Shown piece after piece: positions 17,926 to 26,135 of a stretch of DNA of 33,366 bases. How positions within the stretch are numbered: position 1 is the stretch's first letter; every line of letters begins with the position of its first letter. The notes under the pieces were generated by a model. The model was not told the origin of the DNA and made no database searches. It was given only the letters and a program-made list of their open reading frames with translations. A program made the position numbers and the translations under genes. Source of the DNA: Bacillota bacterium (GTDB lineage Bacteria; Bacillota; Clostridia; UBA1381; UMGS1253); assembly GCA_022706785.1 (NCBI GenBank), contig JAKJBW010000002.1:1-33366 (forward strand). The letters run 5' to 3'.

Positions 17926-19737
17926 ATGAAGACTTACCTGAAAGGAAGAAAGCCAGTGTTTTGCCATGTGACGGTTATCACCAACGATACTGAAAAGATA
18001 CTCAAATGCTCCCGTGGCGCAAATCTGATGGCGCTGCTTGCGGCTGAAGGGGTCTTTTTTGACGCGCCGTGCGGAGGCAAGGGCATTTGCGGCAAATGCA
18101 AAGTTGTGATAGATCCGCCGACCGAAGCGACAAAGGAGCAGGAAAAGTTTATTACGCTGCCGCAGCTTGCCTCAGGCATAAGGCTTGCATGCATGACCAT
18201 AGTCGAGCAGGACTGTACTGTGAAGATAAAGGATACAGCCACGGCGGTCATTAAGACAGGGGGCATAATGCCTGAGTTTACACTTATGCCCATGGTCCAA
18301 AAGCAGTGCGTGACCTTGCATGCGCCTACGCTTTCCGACCAAAGCAGCTGGGAATTGCGCCTCAAAAACGCGTTGGCATGTGAGCTTACGCTGGATATCG
18401 GCCAATTGCGAGCGCTTGAAACGGCAGTAAAGGATGGGCTTGCCGTTACCGTAAGCCGGTATAACGATATTTGTCTGAATATAGAAGGCGGGGACACCAC
18501 GCGCAGGCATTACGGCATAGCTGTCGATATAGGCACCACAACCGTCGTCGCGTATTTATACGACCTTACAAGCGGCCGGTGTATGGATATCATAAGCAGC
18601 CTGAATGAGCAAAAGAGCTTTGGCGCAGACGTTATCTCACGAATTGATTACGCCACGCAAACGGCCGACGGTCTTTCGGTGCTTGGCGCACATATTGAAA
18701 ATCAGATTACGCTCATGGCAAAACAGCTGCTGGACCGGAACAGTATCGGGTATAATGATCTGTGTATTATGACATTCGCGGGCAACACTACCATGATGCA
18801 CCTGCTGTGCAAAATTGCGCCCGCCGGGATTGCGGTATCGCCGTTTATTCCGGTAATGACTCAGGGGCGGCTGATTTATGCCGGAGAAATAGGTATCGGC
18901 ATTAATCCGCATTGCGCGGCATACCTGCTGCCTTGTGTTTCGGCTTATGTCGGAGCCGACACGGTGGCGGCCATGGCGGCGTGCGGCATGGAAAAAGCGC
19001 AAAAGGCGCTGCTTATAGATATCGGCACTAACGGCGAGATTGTGCTTAGGGCAGACCAAAGACTCATTGCGTGCTCCACTGCGGCGGGGCCTGCGTTTGA
19101 AGGGGCAAATATCCGCTGCGGCGTTGGCGGAATCGAGGGCGCTATAAGCGCGGTTAAATGGGAGAGCGGCAGGATTTGTTATACCACTATTGGTGAAAAA
19201 AAGCCCATAGGTATTTGCGGGTCGGGACTCATTGACGCGGTTGGGGTCTTAGCAGAGCTTGGCGTGATTGACGAAACGGGCCGCATGGTGGATGCAGACG
19301 AAATAGATAATCCCTATTTGTTAGAAAGGCTCACAGAGATAGACGGACAAAACGCATTTGTTATTGCCGAGGATATTGTTTTAACGGCAAAGGACATTCG
19401 GGAGGTGCAGCTTGCAAAGGCCGCCATCGCAGCCGGTATCAGGACGCTTTTAAATGAGGCGGGATTAGCCGTAGAAGCGCTTGACACGGTGTATTTGGCG
19501 GGTGGCTTCGGCAGCTATATCAACCGCGACAGCGCGATAAAAATAGGGCTTCTGCCGCATGAGGTAAAAGATAAGATCGTAGTTTGCGGAAATGCGGCGG
19601 GAAGCGGGGCGGCGGCTGTCATGTGCTCCGGGCAGATGGCCCGAAATGCCGGCCTTCTGCAAGGCCGGTGTGAATATATTGAGCTTTCTACCAGCGCCCG
19701 GTTTCAGCAGTGGTATGTGGACTGTATGATGTTTTGA
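17926..19737 (+). CDS. Corrinoid activation protein RACo ([2Fe-2S] ferredoxin plus ASKHA domain, DUF4445)
   Basis: RACo-type proteins use electrons and ATP to reduce inactive cob(II)alamin on corrinoid proteins back to cob(I)alamin. About 603 residues. The N-terminal ferredoxin has Cys49, Cys55, Cys58 and Cys89 in DAPCGGKGICGKC and LACM. After a linker, the C-terminal ASKHA-like nucleotide-binding part begins at AVDIGTTTVVAYLYD (about residue 198) with later LLIDIGTNGE and YLAGGFGSYI. The frame is open back to 17803, but that extension has no family resemblance. ATG 17926 lies only about 3 nt after AAGGA; a GTG at 17956 with AAAGGAAG upstream is a serious alternative. A corrinoid protein and PocR regulator follow, matching its job. 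Confidence 0.92.
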   Translation: MKTYLKGRKPVFCHVTVITNDTEKILKCSRGANLMALLAAEGVFFDAPCGGKGICGKCKVVIDPPTEATKEQEKFITLPQLASGIRLACMTIVEQDCTVKIKDTATAVIKTGGIMPEFTLMPMVQKQCVTLHAPTLSDQSSWELRLKNALACELTLDIGQLRALETAVKDGLAVTVSRYNDICLNIEGGDTTRRHYGIAVDIGTTTVVAYLYDLTSGRCMDIISSLNEQKSFGADVISRIDYATQTADGLSVLGAHIENQITLMAKQLLDRNSIGYNDLCIMTFAGNTTMMHLLCKIAPAGIAVSPFIPVMTQGRLIYAGEIGIGINPHCAAYLLPCVSAYVGADTVAAMAACGMEKAQKALLIDIGTNGEIVLRADQRLIACSTAAGPAFEGANIRCGVGGIEGAISAVKWESGRICYTTIGEKKPIGICGSGLIDAVGVLAELGVIDETGRMVDADEIDNPYLLERLTEIDGQNAFVIAEDIVLTAKDIREVQLAKAAIAAGIRTLLNEAGLAVEALDTVYLAGGFGSYINRDSAIKIGLLPHEVKDKIVVCGNAAGSGAAAVMCSGQMARNAGLLQGRCEYIELSTSARFQQWYVDCMMF

Positions 19738-19821
19738 TTTTGCCTGAGGCATGAGACAGGTCAATATCATAATAAATTACAAAAAAGAAAATGAAAATTC
19801 AAGATATCGCGGACACAATCA

Positions 19822-19830
19822 TGTTATACT
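19822..19830 (+). promoter_or_regulatory. Possible extended -10 promoter for the PocR/AraC regulator
   Basis: TGTTATACT matches an extended -10 (TGnTATAAT type), in the 189-bp gap between RACo and the regulator. No good -35 is visible. A short hairpin TGCC-TGA-GGCA follows the RACo stop. Confidence 0.4.
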
Positions 19831-19926
19831 ATCATAGCATTTGCTTTAAACCGTTGTTGGCCTTGGAGCAAATCATATCCGGGAATGAGAATATGCTAAC
19901 ACATGATGTAAGAAAGAGTGGTTGTC

Positions 19927-21234
19927 ATGCAGATGAGTGAAAACATTGGCAGCCTGGATATGGAAAAGGCAATTGACGCTGCCCGGGTCTTTTATCAAAT
20001 ATCGGATGTAAACGTGACCGTCATTGATCTTGCGGCAAATGTGCTTTATTCGTGCGATGAGGCAGGCGGGCAATGTTCTTTTTGCAAAAGGATGCGCTGT
20101 GGGCTTGGCGAAGGCGTTGACTGTGATAGGGTCAGGTTGTACGGCAGCTATCAGGCCGAACGTTTTGGCGGCAAATATATCTTTTTCTGTCCTATGGGGC
20201 TTGTGTTTTTTGCCTCTCCGCTCAGCGTGGGTGGGATTATGCAGGCCGCCTACATTGGCGGGCCGGTGATGATGGTGGATCCTGATGAGTACCTGTTTGA
20301 GGATTTGCTTGCACGGCGCGGCGATATGACCCAGGAGGATATAGCACAAGCCAGGGACACGCTGGGCGAAATACCCCACAGGGATACGGTAAAAACGCGG
20401 TATCTGTCCGAGCTGCTTTTCATATCGGCAGCCTATGCCAGCGGCGGGGGCGGGGAATACTACGACGACTCAAAGCTCAAGGAGGATTTTCATTCCAGTA
20501 TTGCTGAATACATTCAAAGGCTGCAAGACGACGGTGATGAGCGTATACATGCTTATCCCATCAAAAAGGAAAAAGAGCTGATTCACGCCATATCGGCGGG
20601 TGATAAAAAGCGGGCCCAGATGCTGCTAAACGAGATTCTGGGGCACATATTTTTTTCATCCGGAGGAAAATTTGAGATTATACGTGCGCGCGTGATGGAG
20701 CTGGTGGTGGTTTTAAGCCGCGCGGCATTAGACGGCGGCGCCGATACAGAGCAGATATTTGGCTTAAATTACAGGTATTTAAGTGAGATTCATCGGTTCG
20801 ACAATATAGAGGATTTGTCCTACTGGCTTTCCAGGCTGATGACGCGCTTCACGGAATGCGTGTTTGATATTGTAGATATTAAGCATGTGGATGTCATTTA
20901 TAAAGCCATTTCATATATCAGGGCAAACTACGCAAGCAAAATCACATTAGAGGAAGTGGCGGGATATGTGCACTTAAGCGCTACCTATTTCAGCAGAATA
21001 TTCAAAGAGGAGATGCACACCAATTTTAACGCTTACCTCAATAAGGTGCGCATAGACAAGGCTAAACAGCTTTTGCACAGGGATGATATCTCGCTTGTGG
21101 ATATTTCAAACATGGTAGGCTTTGAGGACCAGAGTTATTTTTCAAAGGTATTTAAAAAGCTTGTGGGCATGTCGCCCGGCAAATACCGCGAGCAGCGGGG
21201 CAATGTTTTTAAAGCAGAGAACAATGTGAATTGA
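19927..21234 (+). CDS. PocR-domain AraC-family transcriptional regulator
   Basis: A 435-residue cytosolic regulator. Residues about 15-165 form a PocR sensory domain with the Cys pattern CSFCKRMRC, GVDC and FFCPMGLVFFASPL. This PAS-like family binds small ligands and is common beside 1,2-propanediol and corrinoid methyltransferase genes. The C-terminal ~100 residues hold two AraC helix-turn-helix units, LEEVAGYVHLSATYFSRIFK and the second around DISNMVGFEDQSYFSKVFKK. The ATG at 19927 is preferred to the GTG at 19918 on spacing from AAAGAG. It lies between RACo and the corrinoid protein, all on plus, and most plausibly activates the corrinoid gene in response to the methyl donor; the ligand is unknown. 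Confidence 0.9.
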   Translation: MQMSENIGSLDMEKAIDAARVFYQISDVNVTVIDLAANVLYSCDEAGGQCSFCKRMRCGLGEGVDCDRVRLYGSYQAERFGGKYIFFCPMGLVFFASPLSVGGIMQAAYIGGPVMMVDPDEYLFEDLLARRGDMTQEDIAQARDTLGEIPHRDTVKTRYLSELLFISAAYASGGGGEYYDDSKLKEDFHSSIAEYIQRLQDDGDERIHAYPIKKEKELIHAISAGDKKRAQMLLNEILGHIFFSSGGKFEIIRARVMELVVVLSRAALDGGADTEQIFGLNYRYLSEIHRFDNIEDLSYWLSRLMTRFTECVFDIVDIKHVDVIYKAISYIRANYASKITLEEVAGYVHLSATYFSRIFKEEMHTNFNAYLNKVRIDKAKQLLHRDDISLVDISNMVGFEDQSYFSKVFKKLVGMSPGKYREQRGNVFKAENNVN

Positions 21235-21289
21235 ATTACGGTTCTTTTCGCAATAAAGATAAATTAATTCAAACAGGGAGGCCATCGGC

Positions 21290-21925
21290 ATGAGTATTTT
21301 AACCGATATTTCGGAAAACCTGCAAAAGGGAAAAGCAAAGGTTGTAAAGGAGCTGGTTGCACAGGCGCTTGACGAGGGACTTGGCGCAAAGGAAATCTTA
21401 GAGGAAGGGCTTTTGGCCGGTATGGGCGTTATTGGTCAAAAGTTTAAAAACAATGAAGTCTATGTGCCCGAGGTTTTGATTGCGGCACGCGCTATGAACG
21501 CGGGCAGTGAAATTCTAAAGCCCAAGCTTGCCGAGGGCGGTGTAGAGGCTAAGGGCAGAGTGGTGCTTGGCACAGTCCGCGGCGATTTGCACGATATCGG
21601 CAAAAATCTTGTCAAGATGATGATGGAGGGCAAGGGCCTGGAAGTCATTGATTTGGGTGTTGACGTCACGCCCGAGCGTTTTGTTGAGGCATATAAGGAA
21701 AATAAGGCGGATATCATCGCGTGCTCCGCACTGCTCACAACGACCATGAACGAGATGAAAAATGTGGTAGATGCCTGTGTGGCAAGCGGCATCAGGGATC
21801 AGGTCACCATTATGATAGGCGGTGCGCCGGTAACACAAAGCTTCTGCGACAGTATCGGCGCGGATTACTATACGCCGGATGCGGCAACCGCAGCTGATGT
21901 GGCCGTTTCGGCCTGCCAGGCATAA
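21290..21925 (+). CDS. Corrinoid (B12-binding) methyl-carrier protein, MtbC/MttC family
   Basis: A free-standing carrier of 211 residues. An N-terminal helical cap (about 1-85) is followed by a Rossmann-like cobalamin domain containing DLHDIGKN, in which His101 is expected to be the lower cobalt ligand, then GLEVIDLGVDV, SALLTTTMNEM and MIGGAPVT. Such proteins shuttle methyl groups between a substrate-specific methyltransferase (MttB, MtaB, MtmB or related) and a second methyltransferase acting on tetrahydrofolate or CoM. RACo upstream would reactivate it. No methyltransferase lies nearby, so the donor cannot be named. ATG at 21290 follows GGGAGG, and a terminator follows the stop. Confidence 0.94.
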   Translation: MSILTDISENLQKGKAKVVKELVAQALDEGLGAKEILEEGLLAGMGVIGQKFKNNEVYVPEVLIAARAMNAGSEILKPKLAEGGVEAKGRVVLGTVRGDLHDIGKNLVKMMMEGKGLEVIDLGVDVTPERFVEAYKENKADIIACSALLTTTMNEMKNVVDACVASGIRDQVTIMIGGAPVTQSFCDSIGADYYTPDAATAADVAVSACQA

Positions 21926-21960
21926 CCGGGTGTACGGGTTATCGTAAGATTTTACATGAT

Positions 21961-21998
21961 AAAGGTTATTTTTATTAAAACTAAAAGTAACCTTTTTT
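21961..21998 (+). terminator. Intrinsic terminator after the corrinoid protein gene
   Basis: AAAGGTTA (21961-21968) pairs with TAACCTTT (21988-21995), with further T/A pairing inside, followed by a T run to 21998. It closes the corrinoid block. Confidence 0.75.
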
Positions 21999-22013
21999 CA
22001 TATTATGGGCAAT

Positions 22014-22096
22014 CCCGCTAAAGCAGGCTACCGGGCAACAGTCTTCAGCCGACGGCAGACTGGCTGCGCAGGTGCAGCGGGCGCCACCCGATTTTT
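22014..22096. other. GC-rich folded element upstream of yajC, function unknown
   Basis: A GC-rich island in AT-rich spacer. CCCGCT (22014-22019) pairs with AGCGGG (22076-22081). Inside, CAGTCT (22039-22044) pairs with AGACTG (22057-22062) with GCC-GAC-GGC in its loop. CGGG-CGCCA-CCCG then runs into six T (22092-22097), terminator-like. It could be a small RNA with its own terminator or a second terminator; no clear promoter precedes it. Confidence 0.35.
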
Positions 22097-22118
22097 TGTT
22101 TATCCGCCAAAAAAAATC

Positions 22119-22147
22119 TTGCTTTAACAACCCAAAAACGGTATAAT
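22119..22147 (+). promoter_or_regulatory. Sigma-A promoter for yajC
   Basis: TTGCTT (22119-22124), a 17-nt spacer and a perfect TATAAT (22142-22147). Start near 22154 gives a short leader to the ATG at 22179. Confidence 0.75.
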
Positions 22148-22178
22148 AAGCGCATATCACGATACGGAGGTTAAAAAT

Positions 22179-22580
22179 ATGTTTGAAACCATTGTATACG
22201 CTACCGAAAATGCGGCTGTTCCCGGTGGTTCGGCAAATATGCTTACTACGCTTTTCCCATTGATACTTCTAGCGGTGGTCTTTTATTTTATGCTGATCCG
22301 TCCGCAAAAGAAGAAGGAAAAGCAGACCAAAGAGATGATCGCAGGTCTTGGCGTGGGCGATTTGGTCACAACAATCGGCGGCATTATGGGCAAGGTCACC
22401 AAGGTGAGAGATGAGGATGTTTTAATGGAAACGGGTATGGTAGGCAATCCAGGCCAGCGCAGCACCATAAAGGTTGCCAAATGGGCGGTGCGTGATATCA
22501 ACAAAAAAGCCGAGGCCAAAAACGTTTTGGATGAGCCTGAGGCAGCGGAAGAGCAGGACAGTGAGGAGACCGGCAACTAA
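22179..22580 (+). CDS. yajC: Preprotein translocase accessory subunit YajC
   Basis: YajC is a small membrane partner of SecDF that aids protein export. The 133-residue product has one membrane helix (about 24-42) followed directly by the hallmark FMLIRPQKKKEKQ, then the conserved GLGVGDLVTTIGGIMGKV and a charged, Glu-rich C-terminus that is somewhat longer than the minimal family. ATG at 22179 follows CGGAGG, and its own promoter lies 32 bp upstream. secD and secF do not follow; instead there are GC-rich hairpins and a TIGR04086 gene. Confidence 0.95.
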   Translation: MFETIVYATENAAVPGGSANMLTTLFPLILLAVVFYFMLIRPQKKKEKQTKEMIAGLGVGDLVTTIGGIMGKVTKVRDEDVLMETGMVGNPGQRSTIKVAKWAVRDINKKAEAKNVLDEPEAAEEQDSEETGN

Positions 22581-22608
22581 TATTAATTTTCAATAGAAAT
22601 CACAATAT

Positions 22609-22696
22609 CTGCCCGAGCCTTTTTACACCGGGCGGCGTTCTCCTCTTTGGCGGGCGACAGCCCGCCTGCATCGTCAGCCTTGCCCGGCTGGGAAAA
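22609..22696. repeat. Cluster of three GC-rich hairpins after yajC
   Basis: In the 234-bp gap before the next gene, three small inverted repeats follow one another: GCCCG/CGGGC (about 22611-22633), a perfect GGCGGGC-GACA-GCCCGCC (22649-22666), and CAGCC/GGCTG (about 22675-22690). None has a T run, so they are not textbook terminators. No open reading frame is convincing here. Confidence 0.5.
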
Positions 22697-22814
22697 TCCT
22701 CGGAAATCTTATCGCACTTTCATGGGAGATTAGTATAAGGCGCATACTTTGTACACATAAAAAATAAGACCTTTGAATAATGTATAGTAAAATACATTGT
22801 TTGGAGGTCTTTTT

Positions 22815-23234
22815 ATGAAGCAAATGTCTTCGGCCCCGGTGGTCATGTCAAATAAAAACAATCTGCTGTGTGTGATAAAGGGAATCGGCGTGGCGATGGC
22901 CGTTTGTCTTGTGATTTTTTCAATCATAGCGCTGGTTATGCTGCTGTCGCCTCTGCCCGAGAGCTATACAAAAACCATAACCGTACTTGTGAGCCTTATT
23001 TCCATTATAACAGGCGCCGCCATTACCGCCAAAGCATGCGGGTCTAAGGGGTGGCTGTGGGGCGGCATCATGGGTGCGGGCTATATCTTGATCCTATACA
23101 TAATAGGTATGCTGACCGTCACAGGCTTTGTGATGGATTCTTATATCCTCACCATGCTGTTTGTTGGCTTTCTGGCCGGAAGTGTTGGCGGCATCATAGG
23201 CAACAATATGAAGGGCGGCAGACGCCGCCGCTGA
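22815..23234 (+). CDS. TIGR04086 family small membrane protein (YrzE-like)
   Basis: A 139-residue protein with four hydrophobic helices (about 21-44, 54-75, 80-104 and 108-131), a Gly-rich GAAITAKACGSKGWLWGG segment and a basic tail ending in Arg residues. The pattern matches the TIGR04086/YrzE group, commonly found just after yajC in Clostridia; the function is unknown. An in-frame ATG at 22797 exists, but the GGAGG at 22803-22807 selects the ATG at 22815. A terminator follows. Confidence 0.82.
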   Translation: MKQMSSAPVVMSNKNNLLCVIKGIGVAMAVCLVIFSIIALVMLLSPLPESYTKTITVLVSLISIITGAAITAKACGSKGWLWGGIMGAGYILILYIIGMLTVTGFVMDSYILTMLFVGFLAGSVGGIIGNNMKGGRRRR

Positions 23235-23287
23235 TAAACGAGCCCATACGACGCGCAGTGCTTTCAAAATAAATAGTCAAAGCGTTT

Positions 23288-23322
23288 GGGGTGCCGCCTT
23301 TTTGCGTGCACCCTTTTGTTTT
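23288..23322 (+). terminator. Intrinsic terminator after the TIGR04086 gene
   Basis: GGGTGC (23289-23294) pairs with GCACCC (23308-23313), with an inner CGC/GCG step, then TTTTGTTTT. Confidence 0.8.
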
Positions 23323-23408
23323 GACGGCTAAGGACATGCAATAGCAGAAAAACCAAATTTAAAGATCTTTATATAATGCCAAGGAACCGGCCCTGCACAA
23401 ACATATTC

Positions 23409-23437
23409 TTGTCTTTTGCCGAATGGTATAGTATAAT
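23409..23437 (+). promoter_or_regulatory. Sigma-A promoter for the CDP-alcohol phosphatidyltransferase gene
   Basis: TTGTCT (23409-23414), a 17-nt spacer, then TATAAT (23432-23437), about 28 bp before the predicted start codon. Confidence 0.75.
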
Positions 23438-23471
23438 ATTTCCCATAAAGCAAGATTTGAGGTGAAAAAGC

Positions 23472-24002
23472 TTGAATATACCCAATATACTGACAACAAT
23501 CCGCCTGTGCATGATGCCAGTATTTTTATTTGTCTATTTCCTGCCCGGGCAAACCGCAAAGTGGTGGGCTATGGGTGTTATTTTGCTGGCTTTTTTTACA
23601 GATGTGCTTGACGGTTATATTGCGCGGCATTATCATCAGATCACGAACCTGGGGAAAATTTTAGACCCTGTGGCGGACAAGGCTATGCAAATAACTGTGC
23701 TTACCTGCATTGTATTTAATAATATTTCCCTTTTATGGGTTGCTGCGTTTATTCTTATGAAAGATATTCTTCTTGGCATAGGCGCTATTGTGATGTACAA
23801 AAAAGGTATAGTCGGGCAGGCGAATTGGTTTGGCAAGACGGCCTGCTTTGTCAATATCTGCGCTTGTGTAATGCTTTTGTTCCCGTTTTCCGTGCCGCTT
23901 CCCGAAGCGTGGGTAACGTTTACGGCATGGCTTCTGATTGTTGTAAATGCGCTTTCCCTGGCTTCCTACTGTATAATGTTTGTAAAGGTACAAAGCCAGT
24001 AA
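23472..24002 (+). CDS. CDP-alcohol phosphatidyltransferase (PgsA-like)
   Basis: A 176-residue integral membrane enzyme of the CDP-alcohol phosphotransferase family. The complete signature is present: Asp44, Asp47-Gly48, Ala51-Arg52, Gly61, Asp65 and Asp69 in TDVLDGYIARHYHQ and GKILDPVADK. These place the divalent metals and the CDP-diacylglycerol. Size and the LDPVADK context suit phosphatidylglycerophosphate synthase (glycerol-3-phosphate acceptor), but the short CDP-alcohol cardiolipin synthases look similar, and the region after the motif lacks the PgsA-typical RE segment (here MKDILLG). The start is a TTG at 23472 after GAGGTG. It is alone between a promoter and a bidirectional terminator. 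Confidence 0.88.
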   Translation: MNIPNILTTIRLCMMPVFLFVYFLPGQTAKWWAMGVILLAFFTDVLDGYIARHYHQITNLGKILDPVADKAMQITVLTCIVFNNISLLWVAAFILMKDILLGIGAIVMYKKGIVGQANWFGKTACFVNICACVMLLFPFSVPLPEAWVTFTAWLLIVVNALSLASYCIMFVKVQSQ

Positions 24003-24087
24003 CCGGTTTAAGATGATATTATGTCTGTCGTTTATTTTAGGATATGAATCATATCGCTTAATATATAAAAAACAGCTAAATAGGCAT

Positions 24088-24135
24088 AAACAAAAAGCAT
24101 GCAGAGGAGCATATCTTCCGCATGCTTTGTTTTAA
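24088..24135. terminator. Bidirectional terminator between convergent genes
   Basis: AAACAAAAAGCATGC on the left pairs with GCATGCTTTGTTTT on the right (8-bp GC-containing core, A/T flanks), ending in T-rich DNA in both directions. It separates the phosphatidyltransferase (plus) from the M23 peptidase (minus). Confidence 0.7.
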
Positions 24136-24144
24136 TGATATTCA

Positions 24145-25932
24145 TTACAAGCCGATATATTTCGCAGGATTCAAAACTGTGCCGTTCAGGTGGAGCTCAA
24201 AGTGACAGTGGTTGCCTGTGGAATTGCCTGTAGAACCCATATATGCGATAACGTCGCCCTTTTCAACGATGTCGCCCACATCCACCGCAATACTGCTGTT
24301 ATGGCCGTAATAGCTCACATACCCGTTGCCGTGATCTAAAATGACCAGCTTTCCGAACAGTCCCGACCATCCGGCAGTGGTGACGCTTCCGTTATCCGCC
24401 GCCCTGATGGGGGAGCCATAGGAATTTGCAATATCAATCCCCTTATGGAAGCCGCTTTTGCGGTATCCGAACCTTGATGTAACGGTTCCTGTAGCCGGGG
24501 CGATAAATTTGCCCGTACCATATCCCGACGGCGGCTCTTTTGTGCCCACCAGTTTTATGCATTCGACGGGCTCTTTGGTGGTCACACTTGATTCGATATC
24601 CCGTCTGACCTCCTGGCCGTTTTCCTTGACAATAGTGGCGACCACGTCTGCCGAGCCGTTTTGGCCCTCCTGCTGTATTTCTGTCTTGCCTCTGTACAGG
24701 TTTGCTGTTTCAACGGTTTTAGTTTCATATGGCACGGTATGGGTATAAGCGGCGCGCTGAGTGGTGGTTACCTTAACAACAGGAACATAGGCTTTAACGG
24801 TGATAACCTGCCCGTCTATGATATCCTCCGTCAAGTCTTCGTTAATCTGGAGCAATTCCTCCACTGAGGTGTCATATTTTTCTGAAATGGCCCACAGCGT
24901 ATCGCCGGGTTTAATGACATATTCATTTTCCTTCTTTTCGCTGCCGTTTAAAATGTTTATGGCAGCGTCCGCATTTTTCAAGAGAACCATTGGGGCAAGC
25001 TCGTGCTTTATCTCAAGCTGTTTTTGGGTAGAAAACGTTATGCTGTCATCGCCTTTGGTATAATAATTACGCCATCCGCTCATTACGACGTCAAGCGCCT
25101 TTTCATCCGCAACGCCGAACAAGGCTTTGCCGTCGAGATATACAACCTGCATTTCCTGCATCTTGTCGCTGAGCTGGCACACCGCCGACTTAAGCTCATC
25201 CTTGGGCGTGTAGCCGTCCTTGGGGATTAGCCGCGGGACGGTTGTAATTTCTGCTTTGATACCGTTTTCGTCGCCCAAGTGCTGCGACAGCTCGTCGTTA
25301 ACCTGATTGACGACCTCGACGCATTCCTCTTCGCTCTGCACAATTCCGATACTCTGCCCGTTGACGACCGCTTCAAAGCCTATGGAAAAGTTAAAAGCAA
25401 GCACAAACATGATAATCGCTATGGTCATACAGGTACCGCCCATAGCCAGAATAGGACGGTTTTCAACCTTTGATGTAAACTTTTTGACGCTGTGAAACTG
25501 TTGCACCGTTTTTGACCTTGCCCTGTGTCCGAACACTTTAAAGCCATCTGAAACGCCGCGCCATTTTTTTCGGGCGGCTACCAGATTCCTTTTGGCGCCA
25601 ATTGAGCGCGGCTGTTTTGCGGCCGCCTCAAGCAGCTTAAAGCTGTCTTTGACCCATGACAAAGCCTTTTTGGTACAACATTCTACCCGGCCCGCAACTT
25701 CGCGCAAATAAATGCGCGCATATCTTAGAGCGATTTTGCAAATCCGGACGCAAACAGTCACAGCTTTTTTAAATAAATCCGTTATTATGCGCCGAAATGA
25801 TTTGGACGTTTTCTTTTCACAGCATTTAACCAGCACAACCTCAATGCCGCCCGCAGCAATACAATTCCTTTCCAGCGCCTCATCCGGCGTGAGCTTGCTG
25901 CATTTGGCCTTTATGTTAGCGTCACTTTGCAC
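24145..25932 (-). CDS. Membrane-anchored M23 endopeptidase with LysM and G5 domains
   Basis: A 595-residue cell-wall hydrolase. Residues 1-160 are an unusual basic cytoplasmic head with eight Cys (11-86). A membrane helix follows (about 161-183), then an extracytoplasmic region, a LysM peptidoglycan-binding domain (about 338-381, VIKPGDTLWAISEKY), a G5 domain (about 383-464), and a C-terminal M23 domain (about 476-591). The zinc ligands are visible as His496 and Asp500 in HKGID, and His575/His577 in HCH, so it should cleave peptide cross-bridges. Start is the GTG at 25932 after GAGGTG; the frame is open to 26019, but the extra codons include the ribosome binding site. It may serve in cell-wall growth or sporulation; the exact role is unknown. 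Confidence 0.92.
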   Translation of the reverse strand: MQSDANIKAKCSKLTPDEALERNCIAAGGIEVVLVKCCEKKTSKSFRRIITDLFKKAVTVCVRICKIALRYARIYLREVAGRVECCTKKALSWVKDSFKLLEAAAKQPRSIGAKRNLVAARKKWRGVSDGFKVFGHRARSKTVQQFHSVKKFTSKVENRPILAMGGTCMTIAIIMFVLAFNFSIGFEAVVNGQSIGIVQSEEECVEVVNQVNDELSQHLGDENGIKAEITTVPRLIPKDGYTPKDELKSAVCQLSDKMQEMQVVYLDGKALFGVADEKALDVVMSGWRNYYTKGDDSITFSTQKQLEIKHELAPMVLLKNADAAINILNGSEKKENEYVIKPGDTLWAISEKYDTSVEELLQINEDLTEDIIDGQVITVKAYVPVVKVTTTQRAAYTHTVPYETKTVETANLYRGKTEIQQEGQNGSADVVATIVKENGQEVRRDIESSVTTKEPVECIKLVGTKEPPSGYGTGKFIAPATGTVTSRFGYRKSGFHKGIDIANSYGSPIRAADNGSVTTAGWSGLFGKLVILDHGNGYVSYYGHNSSIAVDVGDIVEKGDVIAYMGSTGNSTGNHCHFELHLNGTVLNPAKYIGL

Positions 25933-26106
25933 AAATATCACCTCAATTAACCTTTTTGTAATAAATATATTAAAACATCCAGGGAAGCGCCGCCCGCAAA
26001 GCCGTTCTTCCCGATTCAAGAAAAATACAATAAAATCAACAGTTTATATCATCAATAATATGCTCGGAGCAAGACAAAAATTATTACGAAATTATTAATT
26101 GATACT

Positions 26107-26135
26107 ATTTTACAATAATTTTTCAAAAAAATCAA
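26107..26135 (-). promoter_or_regulatory. Candidate promoter for the M23 peptidase
   Basis: On minus, TTGATT (26135-26130), a 17-nt spacer and TAAAAT (26112-26107). It would give a leader of about 165 nt. Confidence 0.5.
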
